15,864 nucleotides of DNA from Streptosporangiaceae bacterium (GTDB lineage: Bacteria; Actinomycetota; Actinomycetes; Streptosporangiales; Streptosporangiaceae): the NCBI GenBank assembly GCA_030040415.1, contig JASHTT010000730.1, forward strand, positions 1 through 15,864, in the 5' to 3' direction. Both the position numbers and the translations under genes were made by a program. Shown here piece by piece: positions 1 to 6,236 of this stretch. Positions within the stretch are counted from its first letter, which is position 1; each line of letters begins with the position of its first letter. The notes under the pieces were generated by a model. That model was not told where the DNA came from. It saw nothing but the letters and a program-made list of their open reading frames with translations, and did not search any database.

Positions 1-374
1 TCGGTGAAGCTGTAGAACTTGGCCGGCGCGATCGGCGCCATCCCTGTCTTCTTGCGGAGTTGATCCTCCATCTCGCCGTCGGTGAACTTGAGCATTCCGC
101 AGTCGGTGTGATTGATGATCATTATCTCTCGGCTGCCCATCAGATGGGTCGAGAGAACGAGCGAGCGGACGGCGTCGTCATCGATCACGGTGCCGAAGTT
201 CCTGATCATGTCTACGTCAGCCTCGGCGAGACCCAGCATGTGTTCTATGTCGCTTAGCCGGGGATCCGCGCACGTGACCATTGCGATCTTGGGCGCCGGT
301 GGCTTCCCACGGCTGGGATCGTAGTCCTTGGCGATGGTTGCATTGGCGCTCAGCGCCTCATCGATGACGCTCAC
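1..374 (-). CDS. Beta-carbonic anhydrase (partial, C-terminus beyond window edge)
   Basis: Zinc enzyme family that interconverts CO2 and bicarbonate in the cytoplasm. The 124 visible residues start at a GTG at 374, with a purine-rich GGGGGAGAGG upstream. Zinc-site residues are all present: Cys35 with the Asp37/Arg39 dyad in TCADPRL, then His89 and Cys92 in NHTDCGML. From memory, length, spacing and the phrases TREI/SREI, HTDCGML and the following FTD resemble the small actinobacterial type represented by M. tuberculosis Rv1284. Carbonyl sulfide hydrolase of Thiobacillus belongs to the same beta-CA family, so COS hydrolysis is an alternative activity. The reading frame is open to base 1, so about 40 C-terminal residues are expected outside the window. 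Family is secure; substrate is inferred. Confidence 0.93.
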   Translation of the reverse strand, partial: MSVIDEALSANATIAKDYDPSRGKPPAPKIAMVTCADPRLSDIEHMLGLAEADVDMIRNFGTVIDDDAVRSLVLSTHLMGSREIMIINHTDCGMLKFTDGEMEDQLRKKTGMAPIAPAKFYSFT

Positions 375-464
375 GATGCTTGTCCTCTCCCCCGGGCGTG
401 CCGACTCTCGCCGGGCGCGCCGAACCAGCCGAGTCATTCATCCGACCTGGTACCCCGTCCCTCG

Positions 465-490
465 GCGTGCTATCCCCGTTACCGGCACGC
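465..490 (-). terminator. Possible hairpin terminator after the 529-774 gene
   Basis: Inverted repeat GCGTGC (465-470) and GCACGC (485-490) with a 14-nt loop. It lies 39 nt beyond the stop of the minus-strand gene at 529-774 and 91 nt before the carbonic anhydrase start. There is no T-run, which is common for actinobacterial hairpins but also makes chance occurrence in GC-rich DNA likely. Low confidence. Confidence 0.25.
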
Positions 491-528
491 GGAAGGGAGG
501 CGTGCCCCGCTTGGGTCACGACGCGTGG

Positions 529-774
529 TCAGGGCGCCGACCCGTCGGCCATCCAATGCTCGAACACGGCGACGTGCTCTGGCGGCCACGCTCCGTCGCA
601 GGGCATCGTGCCGTTGCGGAGGCGTGCGAGGATCGCGTCCTGGTGTGCCCGGACGTCGCTGTAGGACCACAGGTCGAAGGCTTTGAGCATCGAGTCGTGG
701 TCCTTCTCGCGGAACATAGGGCGGACATCGCGCTCAAAGCTCAGCCGCTGTGGTGAGTCCGGCTGGCTGGTCAT
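529..774 (-). CDS. Conserved small protein, function unknown (81 aa)
   Basis: Encodes 81 residues. I chose the ATG at 774 rather than the upstream ATG at 852 because GGGAGG sits directly before it and the conserved-looking sequence begins just after. The body reads FERDVRPMFR, a DLW-S-DVRAH segment, then AILARLRNGTMPCDGAWP and a C-terminal VFEHWMADGSAP. This pattern (acidic/aromatic start, 'MP...W' turn, 'F-x-W-x-x-G-x-P' end) recalls short cytochrome-c-like or tyrosinase-associated C-terminal modules, but there is no CxxCH haem motif. It has no signal peptide or membrane segment, so it is probably cytoplasmic. It lies upstream of, and in the same direction as, the carbonic anhydrase with a 154-bp gap. 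I recognise it only as a recurrent actinobacterial hypothetical; no function is claimed. Confidence 0.75.
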   Translation of the reverse strand: MTSQPDSPQRLSFERDVRPMFREKDHDSMLKAFDLWSYSDVRAHQDAILARLRNGTMPCDGAWPPEHVAVFEHWMADGSAP

Positions 775-1269
775 GGGCGCCTCCCTCCGTCGTAACGGTG
801 CGACGCTTCCCTCCTGAGCAGCCGCATTGGGCCAGAGCATCTCCTGGGCCACGTCGGGCCAAACTTGGCCGCCGCGCGATAGCCGCAGGCGTCACAGATC
901 ACGCCGGGACGCCGTTCAAGTCAAATAGCTCGCTATGACACATTGCAACCGGCCAGATCATGTCCAGGCCGTCCTGCACCCAGCGTCCGGTCGTGTCGAG
1001 ATCACATAATTCGGTATTTGCTATAAATATTCCGTTTATCCTATGCGTCCTGCATCCGTACATCACCGTCAGCAATAATCTCCGCACCCGCGCGCGGGCT
1101 CGTTTTCGGCGGCATCAGCGGGTTCTAATGAGATGTGCGTTCCCGGCAGCAGGCACCGATCGGCGCGCGGGTACGCGCTGCGCACTTCGACAATTTCTGT
1201 CCCGGCGGCCTCGGACTTCCGGTAATCACTCTCCGTGCGACCGGACTCAGCCGACAGGAAAGCACCGCA
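775..1269. other. 495-bp gene-poor region with an AT-rich island
   Basis: No convincing gene between the 81-aa gene and the 43-aa gene. A marked AT-rich patch lies at about 1003-1077 in otherwise GC-rich DNA and contains TTGCTA (1018-1023) and, 18 nt on, TATGCG (1042-1047), a loose promoter-like pair pointing toward the gene at 1270. A minus-strand open frame at 899-1063 or 899-1087 runs through it, but its codons are atypical (ATA, TTA, AGG) and it has no clear ribosome site. I treat it as unproven. The region probably carries promoter sequence and possibly decayed coding DNA. Confidence 0.4.
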
Positions 1270-1401
1270 ATGGTGCGGGATGGCATCGGGGCGGCCGCCG
1301 CCGGCCAGCGCTGTGAACGCTGCCGATGTCCTATCGCACCAGGGCAGAGCGCCCGGCGGCGCGTCAGCAGAAACTGGGTGCATGAGAACTGCCCGTCATA
1401 G
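1270..1401 (+). CDS. 43-aa mini-protein with a CxxC-x19-HxxC zinc-binding motif
   Basis: A 43-residue product starting at ATG 1270, with AGGAAAG about nine bases upstream. In-frame ATGs further upstream lack such a site. Cys15, Cys18, His38 and Cys41 form CxxC-x19-HxxC, the ligand spacing of a single treble-clef/LIM-half zinc finger, followed at once by the stop. The last 32 residues align without gaps to residues 48-79 of the protein encoded at 5047-5328: 17 identities, including GQ-C-RC, I-PG, RRR, W-HE-CPS. That conservation at both metal ligands and framework is the main evidence that so short an ORF is real. The role is unknown; a small zinc-binding adaptor or nucleic-acid contact is possible but only inferred. 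Confidence 0.7.
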   Translation: MVRDGIGAAAAGQRCERCRCPIAPGQSARRRVSRNWVHENCPS

Positions 1402-1407
1402 CCGCTC

Positions 1408-1437
1408 GCCGGCTGCCAAACGTCCGGATCAGCCGGC
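1408..1437. terminator. Hairpin between convergent genes (bidirectional terminator candidate)
   Basis: Perfect 8-bp inverted repeat GCCGGCTG (1408-1415) / CAGCCGGC (1430-1437) with a 14-nt loop. It fills the 54-bp gap between the plus-strand stop at 1401 and the minus-strand stop at 1456. Position between two converging stops supports a shared terminator. There is no T-tract on either side, so intrinsic termination is not certain. Confidence 0.5.
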
Positions 1438-1455
1438 TGCGGTGCGGCCGCGAGC

Positions 1456-1857
1456 TCACAGTGGGGTGAGGATCATGAGTACCTCGTCCCGGAAATCATC
1501 CGGTCCGAATCGCAGGGCCCTGGGCCAGCAGCCCGCGATTGTCCAGCCGAGCCGCTGATAGAACGTCTCCAGGCCCATCCCGCCGCGGACCGCGAGACGG
1601 AGCTGATCCAAGTGCATCTCGTCACGCGCAACCTGCCTGGCCCTGATCATCAGCGCGCTGCCGATGCCCTGGCCGCGGAGTGCCGGGTCGGCCTGCAGGC
1701 GGCTGATCGTCCCCCAGTGCGCAATGAGCGGATTAGCCTCCCGGTGGATGCTGACCCACCCCGCCAGCCTGTCGTTCCGGACCGCGACCAGCAGCCTGCG
1801 GCGGTCGGCAGCGGTGTACTGGCGCAGAATCGCGACGTCGTGGTCAGCCGGCATCAT
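1456..1857 (-). CDS. GNAT-family N-acetyltransferase, probably N-terminally truncated
   Basis: 133 residues from the first plausible ATG at 1857 (a second ATG follows at 1854). GNAT motif A is clear: ISRLQADPALRGQGIGSAL gives the acetyl-CoA pyrophosphate loop (RGQGIG). Motif B is GLETFYQRLGW. The family transfers acetyl from acetyl-CoA to an amine; the substrate is not predictable. The usual beta1-alpha1 segment of about 30-40 residues is missing: the protein opens in what should be helix 2. No GTG or TTG start lies in frame between 1857 and about 1970, and reading through to the ATG at 2103 would overlap the neighbouring gene with low-complexity sequence. I could not find the missing part in another frame. 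It may be a decaying gene or a genuinely short variant. Confidence 0.65.
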   Translation of the reverse strand: MMPADHDVAILRQYTAADRRRLLVAVRNDRLAGWVSIHREANPLIAHWGTISRLQADPALRGQGIGSALMIRARQVARDEMHLDQLRLAVRGGMGLETFYQRLGWTIAGCWPRALRFGPDDFRDEVLMILTPL

Positions 1858-1969
1858 GGAACTATCCCACGGTGCCGGCCCACCACGACTATCCGGTTCA
1901 GCCGCCTGCGACGCGCCAGATCGACCGAGCCAATGGCGACCGGCCGGGGCGCCGGCTTTCGTGCGACTC

Positions 1970-2218
1970 CTAGTCGCCGGGGTGATTCCTGAGGCGGTAG
2001 TAGTCGTTCTCGACCAAGTCCGGCCGGCCGAATAGCGGGTCGTAGTAGCCGCTTGTTCCGTCCACTCGCCGGGATCTCCGGCGGGCAAGAAACGTGCGGG
2101 CATTGCGCTTGCCGGGGCGCTGGCCGTCCGCTGCCCCGGAGGCAGTGCTCGAACATGGCAGCTCGGCCTGTTCGCGGGTATCGGCGACCACGCTCATGGC
2201 GGGCGTCGTCGGTGGCAT
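1970..2218 (-). CDS. 82-aa orphan protein with a conserved-looking aromatic/acidic C-terminus
   Basis: Starts at ATG 2218 with GAGAGG six bases upstream, a good ribosome site. The N-terminal third is Ser/Thr/Ala-rich, the middle is basic (KRNARTFLARRRSRR), and the tail is aromatic and acidic: SGYYDPLFGRPDLVENDYY then RLRNHPGD. The tail looks like a real protein rather than a shadow frame, since its codons are G/C-ending and its composition is balanced. It has no cysteine motif, signal peptide or transmembrane segment. It is divergent from the XRE-NB-ARC gene across a 266-bp control region and 112 bp upstream of the truncated GNAT in the same direction. I do not recognise a family. A small regulatory or peptide-like product is possible but unsupported. 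Confidence 0.6.
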   Translation of the reverse strand: MPPTTPAMSVVADTREQAELPCSSTASGAADGQRPGKRNARTFLARRRSRRVDGTSGYYDPLFGRPDLVENDYYRLRNHPGD

Positions 2219-2327
2219 GTCGTGCCTCTCTTTCGGTCGCGCGGCCCGCCCGTGCGCCGGAGTCCGGCCTCTGGCGAGCCGCTGAGCTGGGCTTACCTCC
2301 ACGATCACCGGTGGAAAGCAGCTGCAC

Positions 2328-2375
2328 CACACGCGATGACCCACGCAGTGGCTCACGCAACGACTCACATGAACG
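2328..2375. repeat. Four degenerate 12-bp tandem repeats in a divergent control region
   Basis: Four head-to-tail 12-bp units: CACACGCGATGA (2328), CCCACGCAGTGG (2340), CTCACGCAACGA (2352), CTCACATGAACG (2364). The shared core is C-N-CACGC-R in the first three; the last is diverged. Spacing of about one helical turn places each core on the same DNA face. They sit in the gap between the orphan gene (starts 2218, minus) and the regulator (starts 2485, plus). This is the arrangement expected of a multimeric operator, possibly for the regulator itself. Binding is inferred. Confidence 0.45.
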
Positions 2376-2484
2376 TGCCCGGCCACCCCTTGTCAGCGCT
2401 GGCCGTGCAGAGGTCTGCGTAAGCTTTGGGCACGTTCCGGCAGCAGGGTGATCCGGCGCAAGTGGGCGCGAAAGGCATCGGTAC

Positions 2485-5037
2485 GTGGCGCAGCAGAGTG
2501 GGCTCGACTTCGCGGAGTTACTGCGACGGCTGCGGGTACAGGCCGGGCTGACTCAGGAGGAGCTGGCGGAAGCGGCGAGGCTGAGCCCTCGGTCGGTCAG
2601 TGACCTGGAACGGGGAGTTCACCGCAGCGCACACAAGAACACAGCGGAGCTGCTGGCCGATGCGCTGGGCCTAGCCGAGCCGATGCGCGCGCTGTTTGTG
2701 GCGGCAGCCCGCGGCCACGGGCCGGCTGCGCCGATCGCTGCGGCTGCGGCGCTGGAGATGGAACCAGGCGCTGCCACCGCCACTGCTACCAGGACCTTGC
2801 CGCGCGCCAGCGTCAGCTTCACCGGCCGCAGCCAAGAAGTGGCACGGCTACTCGAGGCGCTGACTCCTGAGGCCGCACGGGGCGCCGTGCTCGGCATCCA
2901 CGCGATCGACGGGATGGCCGGAATCGGCAAGACCACGTTGGCCGTGCACGCCGCCCACATTCTGGCCGAGAGCTTCCCCGATGGACAGTTCTTCCTGCCC
3001 CTGCACGCCCACACCCCAGGGCAGCGGCCGGTTGACCCGGCCGACGCGCTGACCAGCCTGCTGCTGACCGCTGGGCTTGGCGCACAACAGATCCCGCCCG
3101 GCCTGGAAGCCCGGGCAGCCCGTTGGCGCGATCACGTCGCGGGCAAGCGGATCTTGCTGCTACTCGACGACGCCGCGGGCCACGAGCAGGTCCGGCCGCT
3201 ATTGCCGGGCACCGTTGGGAGCCTGGTGCTGATCACTAGCCGCCGTCGGCTGGCGGCGCTCGAGGACGCCGCTCAAATCAGCTTGGACACTTTGTCGCCT
3301 GACGATGCGGCGACCCTGCTGGCCCGGCTGGCTGCCCGGCCGTCGCTCGGCTCCGGAGATCGCGCACTCGCCGAGATCACCCGGCTCTGCGGATACCTGC
3401 CGCTGGCCATCGGCATGCTCGCCAGCCAGCTTCGCAATCACCCTGCCCGGACGGCCGCCGACCTAGCCGGCGAGTTGGCGGCGGCCCGAGATCGGCTGGC
3501 TCTCATGTATGCCGAGAACCTGTCGGTAGGCGCAGCATTCGACCTGTCGTACGCCGACCTGAATCCCGGCCAGCAGCGCATGTTCCGCCGGATCGGCCTT
3601 ATCCCAGGCCCGAGCCTGGACGTATACGCCGCGGCCGCGCTCGACGGCAGTGCCCTGGCCACGGCCCGTCGCCGCCTTGACGAACTGTATGACCAGCACC
3701 TGATCGCCGAGCCAGCACCTGGCCGGTACGAACTGCACGATTTGATCCGCGAGCACGCCCGTGCGCTTGCCGCCGCCGACGAGGCGGAGTCAGACGAAGC
3801 GACCGGTCGGCTGCTGGATTACTACCTGCACGCTGCCCTCGCGGCTGGTCGGCATTTCTCGCCCTGGGCAACCGCGTACCGGCGCCCACCACCCAGCCCG
3901 CCCCCATCCGATGCGCCGGACTTGTCGGGCATCGCGCGGGCGGCGGACTGGCTGGAAGCCGAGCGGGCGAACCTCGACGCTGCCACTGATCACGCGGCCG
4001 GCCACCAGCGACCGACCCATGCCGTTGCCATAGCCGCGGCCATGAGCGGATTCCTTTCCGCACGCGGTTACCTTGTTCAGTCCGGCGAGTTCCAGCGCAG
4101 AGCCCTGGCCGCGGCGCACCAGGCGGGTGACCGGCTCGGCGAGGCGGGAGCGCTGGCTGCTCTTGGACAGCTGCAGCAGACTGTCAGCGACTATCCGGCC
4201 GCCGCAGCCAGCCTGGCCGAGGCGGTAGCGATGTTCGGCGACATCGGGGACGTGTCCGGCCAGGCCTACGCCCTCAACGACCTGGGTTTCGTACAAGTAC
4301 TGACCGGCGACTACCGCGCCGCCGAAGCCAGCCACCGGCAGGCACTCGAAATAGCTCACCTTGGCGGCAATCGCTCCCTGGAGACTATGGCCCTAGCGAA
4401 CCTGGGCCTGGTCAAGACACTGACGGGGGATCACTCAACCGCGGCCGCCTACCTGCAACGGGCACTGGCGTTGTCACACGACCTCGATAACGTGCTCCAA
4501 CAGGCCTTTATCTTCAATGGTCTAGGCGTCGTTCAGCAGGAGACCGGTGACTACGAAGCCGCCACCGCGAGCCAGCAGCAGTCGCTGGCGCTGTTCCGCG
4601 ACATGGGGCACCTGATGGGCCAGGCGTACGTCCTGAACGACATGGGACTGGTACACCAAGAGACTGGGAACTACGCGTCTGCCGCCGAAAACCACGAGCA
4701 GGCGCTGGCGTGGTTCAGCGAGCTTGGCAACCGGCTCGGCCAGGCGGAGGCACTGAACCGCCTCGGTGAGCTGGCGATGCGGACTTCGGCGAGCGGGCAG
4801 AGCCGCGAGTTGCACACCCAGGCGCTGGGCATTGCCCGCGAGGTCAGCTCGGCATTCGAGGAAGCACGCGCTCTCGAAGGAATTGGCCGCAGCTACTTGC
4901 ACAATGGCGACCGCGACCAAGCCGCTGAGCACCTGCTGCAGGCAGTCGCGATCTACGAGCGTCTTGGCGTCCCTGGCGCGCGCCGGGTTCAGCAGACTGT
5001 CAAGGACGAAGGACTGAGCTCCGAAGAGCCACCATGA
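2485..5037 (+). CDS. XRE-NB-ARC-TPR STAND-class regulator or signalling ATPase
   Basis: 850 residues from a GTG at 2485 with GAAAGG nine bases upstream. Domain order: an XRE helix-turn-helix at about 8-62 (LRVQAGLTQEELAEAARLS then SDLERG); a NB-ARC P-loop ATPase with Walker A GMAGIGKTT at 143-151, Walker B ILLLLDD at 223-229, the sensor segment LVLITSRRR, the GLPLA-like CGYLPLAI and an MHD-like LHD at 417-419; then seven TPR repeats of exactly 40 residues from 548 to 827. STAND proteins of this layout use ATP exchange to switch state when the repeat array senses a ligand. Here the output is probably DNA binding through the HTH, as in AfsR-like actinobacterial regulators, although no SARP domain is present. 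Related architectures can also serve defence. The gene ends 9 bp from the convergent 5047-5328 gene. Confidence 0.9.
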   Translation: MAQQSGLDFAELLRRLRVQAGLTQEELAEAARLSPRSVSDLERGVHRSAHKNTAELLADALGLAEPMRALFVAAARGHGPAAPIAAAAALEMEPGAATATATRTLPRASVSFTGRSQEVARLLEALTPEAARGAVLGIHAIDGMAGIGKTTLAVHAAHILAESFPDGQFFLPLHAHTPGQRPVDPADALTSLLLTAGLGAQQIPPGLEARAARWRDHVAGKRILLLLDDAAGHEQVRPLLPGTVGSLVLITSRRRLAALEDAAQISLDTLSPDDAATLLARLAARPSLGSGDRALAEITRLCGYLPLAIGMLASQLRNHPARTAADLAGELAAARDRLALMYAENLSVGAAFDLSYADLNPGQQRMFRRIGLIPGPSLDVYAAAALDGSALATARRRLDELYDQHLIAEPAPGRYELHDLIREHARALAAADEAESDEATGRLLDYYLHAALAAGRHFSPWATAYRRPPPSPPPSDAPDLSGIARAADWLEAERANLDAATDHAAGHQRPTHAVAIAAAMSGFLSARGYLVQSGEFQRRALAAAHQAGDRLGEAGALAALGQLQQTVSDYPAAAASLAEAVAMFGDIGDVSGQAYALNDLGFVQVLTGDYRAAEASHRQALEIAHLGGNRSLETMALANLGLVKTLTGDHSTAAAYLQRALALSHDLDNVLQQAFIFNGLGVVQQETGDYEAATASQQQSLALFRDMGHLMGQAYVLNDMGLVHQETGNYASAAENHEQALAWFSELGNRLGQAEALNRLGELAMRTSASGQSRELHTQALGIAREVSSAFEEARALEGIGRSYLHNGDRDQAAEHLLQAVAIYERLGVPGARRVQQTVKDEGLSSEEPP
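4126..4965 (+). repeat. Seven in-phase 40-residue TPR repeats (120-bp period)
   Basis: Within the STAND gene, residues 548-587, 588-627, 628-667, 668-707, 708-747, 748-787 and 788-827 align without gaps. The core is A-x-A-L-N-x-L-G-x-V-x-x-x-T-G-D-Y-x-x-A, then a second helix ending QALALF or similar. The 40-residue unit is the length typical of kinesin-light-chain-type TPRs. Repeats 2 to 5 are the most alike; repeats 6 and 7 are more diverged. Confidence 0.85.
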
Positions 5038-5046
5038 CGACAGCCG

Positions 5047-5328
5047 TCAGGCGGCGGGGGTCGGAGACACCTGGTGGGATACGGCACCTGTTGAGGGGCA
5101 CACCTCATGCGCCCACTTGCCGTCCGCCCGGCGCCGCACGTCCTCGCCCGGCCGGATCTCGTTACCGCAGCGCGTGCATGTCTGACCCGGCGCGTGTGCC
5201 TCGTTGTCCTCGTAAGGCTCCGCCGTGAGTTCGTCAGGCCCAGCGTGATGTTCTTCCGGCGCGATGCCGAATTCCTCTTGCCTGCCTTTCTCGATCTCCG
5301 TTCCCCCGAAGTCCGGCGGAGTTGTCAT
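5047..5328 (-). CDS. 93-aa protein with acidic N-terminus and CxxC-x19-HxxC motif
   Basis: Start at ATG 5328 is fixed by AAGGAG six bases upstream; the upstream ATG at 5400 has no such site and would run into the next gene. Residues 1-46 are acidic and probably flexible. Cys51, Cys54, His74 and Cys77 form CxxC-x19-HxxC, a likely single zinc site. A Ser/Thr/Pro-rich tail follows. Residues 48-79 match the last 32 residues of the 43-aa protein at 1270-1401 (17 identities, no gaps). It is the last gene of a probable minus-strand unit, 31 bp after the DUF4242 gene, and its stop lies 9 bp from the STAND gene stop. Function is unknown; a zinc-binding accessory protein is the most one can infer. Confidence 0.8.
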   Translation of the reverse strand: MTTPPDFGGTEIEKGRQEEFGIAPEEHHAGPDELTAEPYEDNEAHAPGQTCTRCGNEIRPGEDVRRRADGKWAHEVCPSTGAVSHQVSPTPAA

Positions 5329-5359
5329 CCCGGGCTCCTTGGTGGTAGCGCGAGCTAGT

Positions 5360-5605
5360 TCAGAACAGTCCGGCCACTTGGTGGACGTCGCCGCACCCAA
5401 CGTTCAGTGCAGCATGGTGTCGGCGAATAGCCTCCTCGTCTGGGCCGTCCAGCAGGCAGTAAACCTTGCCGTCGCTGTTGTGAAACAGTTCCACCTGGCG
5501 CACTCCGAACTCATCGGTAGCGCCGTCTCGCGCCCCTTGGGCTATCTGTTCGATGGCCTCTGGCGGAAGCTGCAGGTCATCGTGGTAGTCCATGAACCTC
5601 GGCAT
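5360..5605 (-). CDS. DUF4242 protein (SCO4226-like, possible nickel binding)
   Basis: 81 residues with ATG at 5605 and GGGAGGGG just upstream. The opening MPRFMDYHD, the central FGVRQVELFHNSDGKVYCLLDGPDEEAI and the HxxALN...VHQV end match the small ferredoxin-like DUF4242 family as I know it. The Streptomyces member SCO4226 was described as nickel-binding. Candidate metal ligands here are His8 and the later Cys and His residues, but I cannot confirm the set. Physiological role is unknown. It lies between the VOC gene (57-bp gap) and the zinc-motif gene (31-bp gap), all in one direction, consistent with one transcript. Confidence 0.83.
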   Translation of the reverse strand: MPRFMDYHDDLQLPPEAIEQIAQGARDGATDEFGVRQVELFHNSDGKVYCLLDGPDEEAIRRHHAALNVGCGDVHQVAGLF

Positions 5606-5662
5606 CTCGTCCCCTCCCGAACTGGCTTGCCTGGTAACTCTCCTCTCGCGGACACGAGTTGT

Positions 5663-6049
5663 CTACGTCGTTGCATTGGTGCTCGTCCGAGTCAGGATCT
5701 CCAGCACGTGACCGTCAGGGTCTTCGAAGTACACGCCGCGGCCGCCGTCCCGGTGATTGATTACACCTGGCTGGGTCCGGCCCGGATCAGCCCAGTACTG
5801 CAGGCCCTGGTCACGGATCCGGCCAAACGCAGCATCAAATTCGTCCTCACTGACCAGGAACGCGTAGTGCTGCGGCGTTATCGGTGCCGCGGTTTCGGCG
5901 AAATCCAGTGAGACGTTGTTGTCTGCTTCAACCACGAGAAAACGCGCGAACCTGACTGGCGCCCGCAGGCCGAGGATCCCCGCCAGGAAGTCCGCCGACC
6001 GCTGCTGGTCGCGGCACGAAACTATCGTGTGGTTCAGCTGCACGCTCAC
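5663..6049 (-). CDS. VOC (glyoxalase/bleomycin-resistance) family protein
   Basis: 128 residues from GTG 6049. It has the vicinal-oxygen-chelate pattern: LNHTIVSCRDQQRSADF at the start, HYAFLVSEDEFDAAF in the middle, and VYFEDPDGHVLEILT near the end. His7, His61 and Glu117 sit where the family places metal ligands, so a divalent metal site is likely. Members include glyoxalase I, dioxygenases and fosfomycin/bleomycin resistance proteins; nothing here picks one. The ribosome site is weak (CTGGGG far upstream), so the start is less sure than the frame, although the usual beta1 strand begins at once. It is the first gene of the minus-strand trio and is divergent from the 6237 hydrolase across 187 bp. 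Confidence 0.9.
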   Translation of the reverse strand: MSVQLNHTIVSCRDQQRSADFLAGILGLRAPVRFARFLVVEADNNVSLDFAETAAPITPQHYAFLVSEDEFDAAFGRIRDQGLQYWADPGRTQPGVINHRDGGRGVYFEDPDGHVLEILTRTSTNATT

Positions 6050-6236
6050 CTGATGATTGTGCCCCAGCCCGGCACCAATGCAGGTCGCGGCGCGTGCATG
6101 CGGAAGTTCCGGATGGAGACTCGCGGCGTGAAAGTGCGACTCAGGTGGTGAGGCAGCCGAACTACTGCCGCGGCCGCTGGGGATGCAGCTATCGTGTGTG
6201 GCGCTCGGAGACTGTTGGGCGGGAGGGATCGCTGGG

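Noticed and set aside
899..1087. Minus-strand 62-residue open frame with a plausible-looking C-terminus (TTGRWVQDGLDMIWPV)
   Set aside because: No good ribosome site, rare codons across the AT-rich half, and no recognisable family. Possibly a remnant, but not supportable as a gene.
3599..4359. Long minus-strand open frames opposite the STAND gene
   Set aside because: Mirror frames of a high-GC coding region; composition is Arg/Pro-rich without motifs, while the plus strand has intact NB-ARC and TPR domains.
5035..5049. TGACG-N5-CGTCA inverted repeat over two converging stop codons
   Set aside because: Only 5 bp and largely the automatic result of two facing TGA stops; not convincing as a terminator.
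5264..5911. 215-residue plus-strand open frame across the VOC and DUF4242 genes
   Set aside because: Antisense to two genes with clear family motifs and ribosome sites; no domain of its own.
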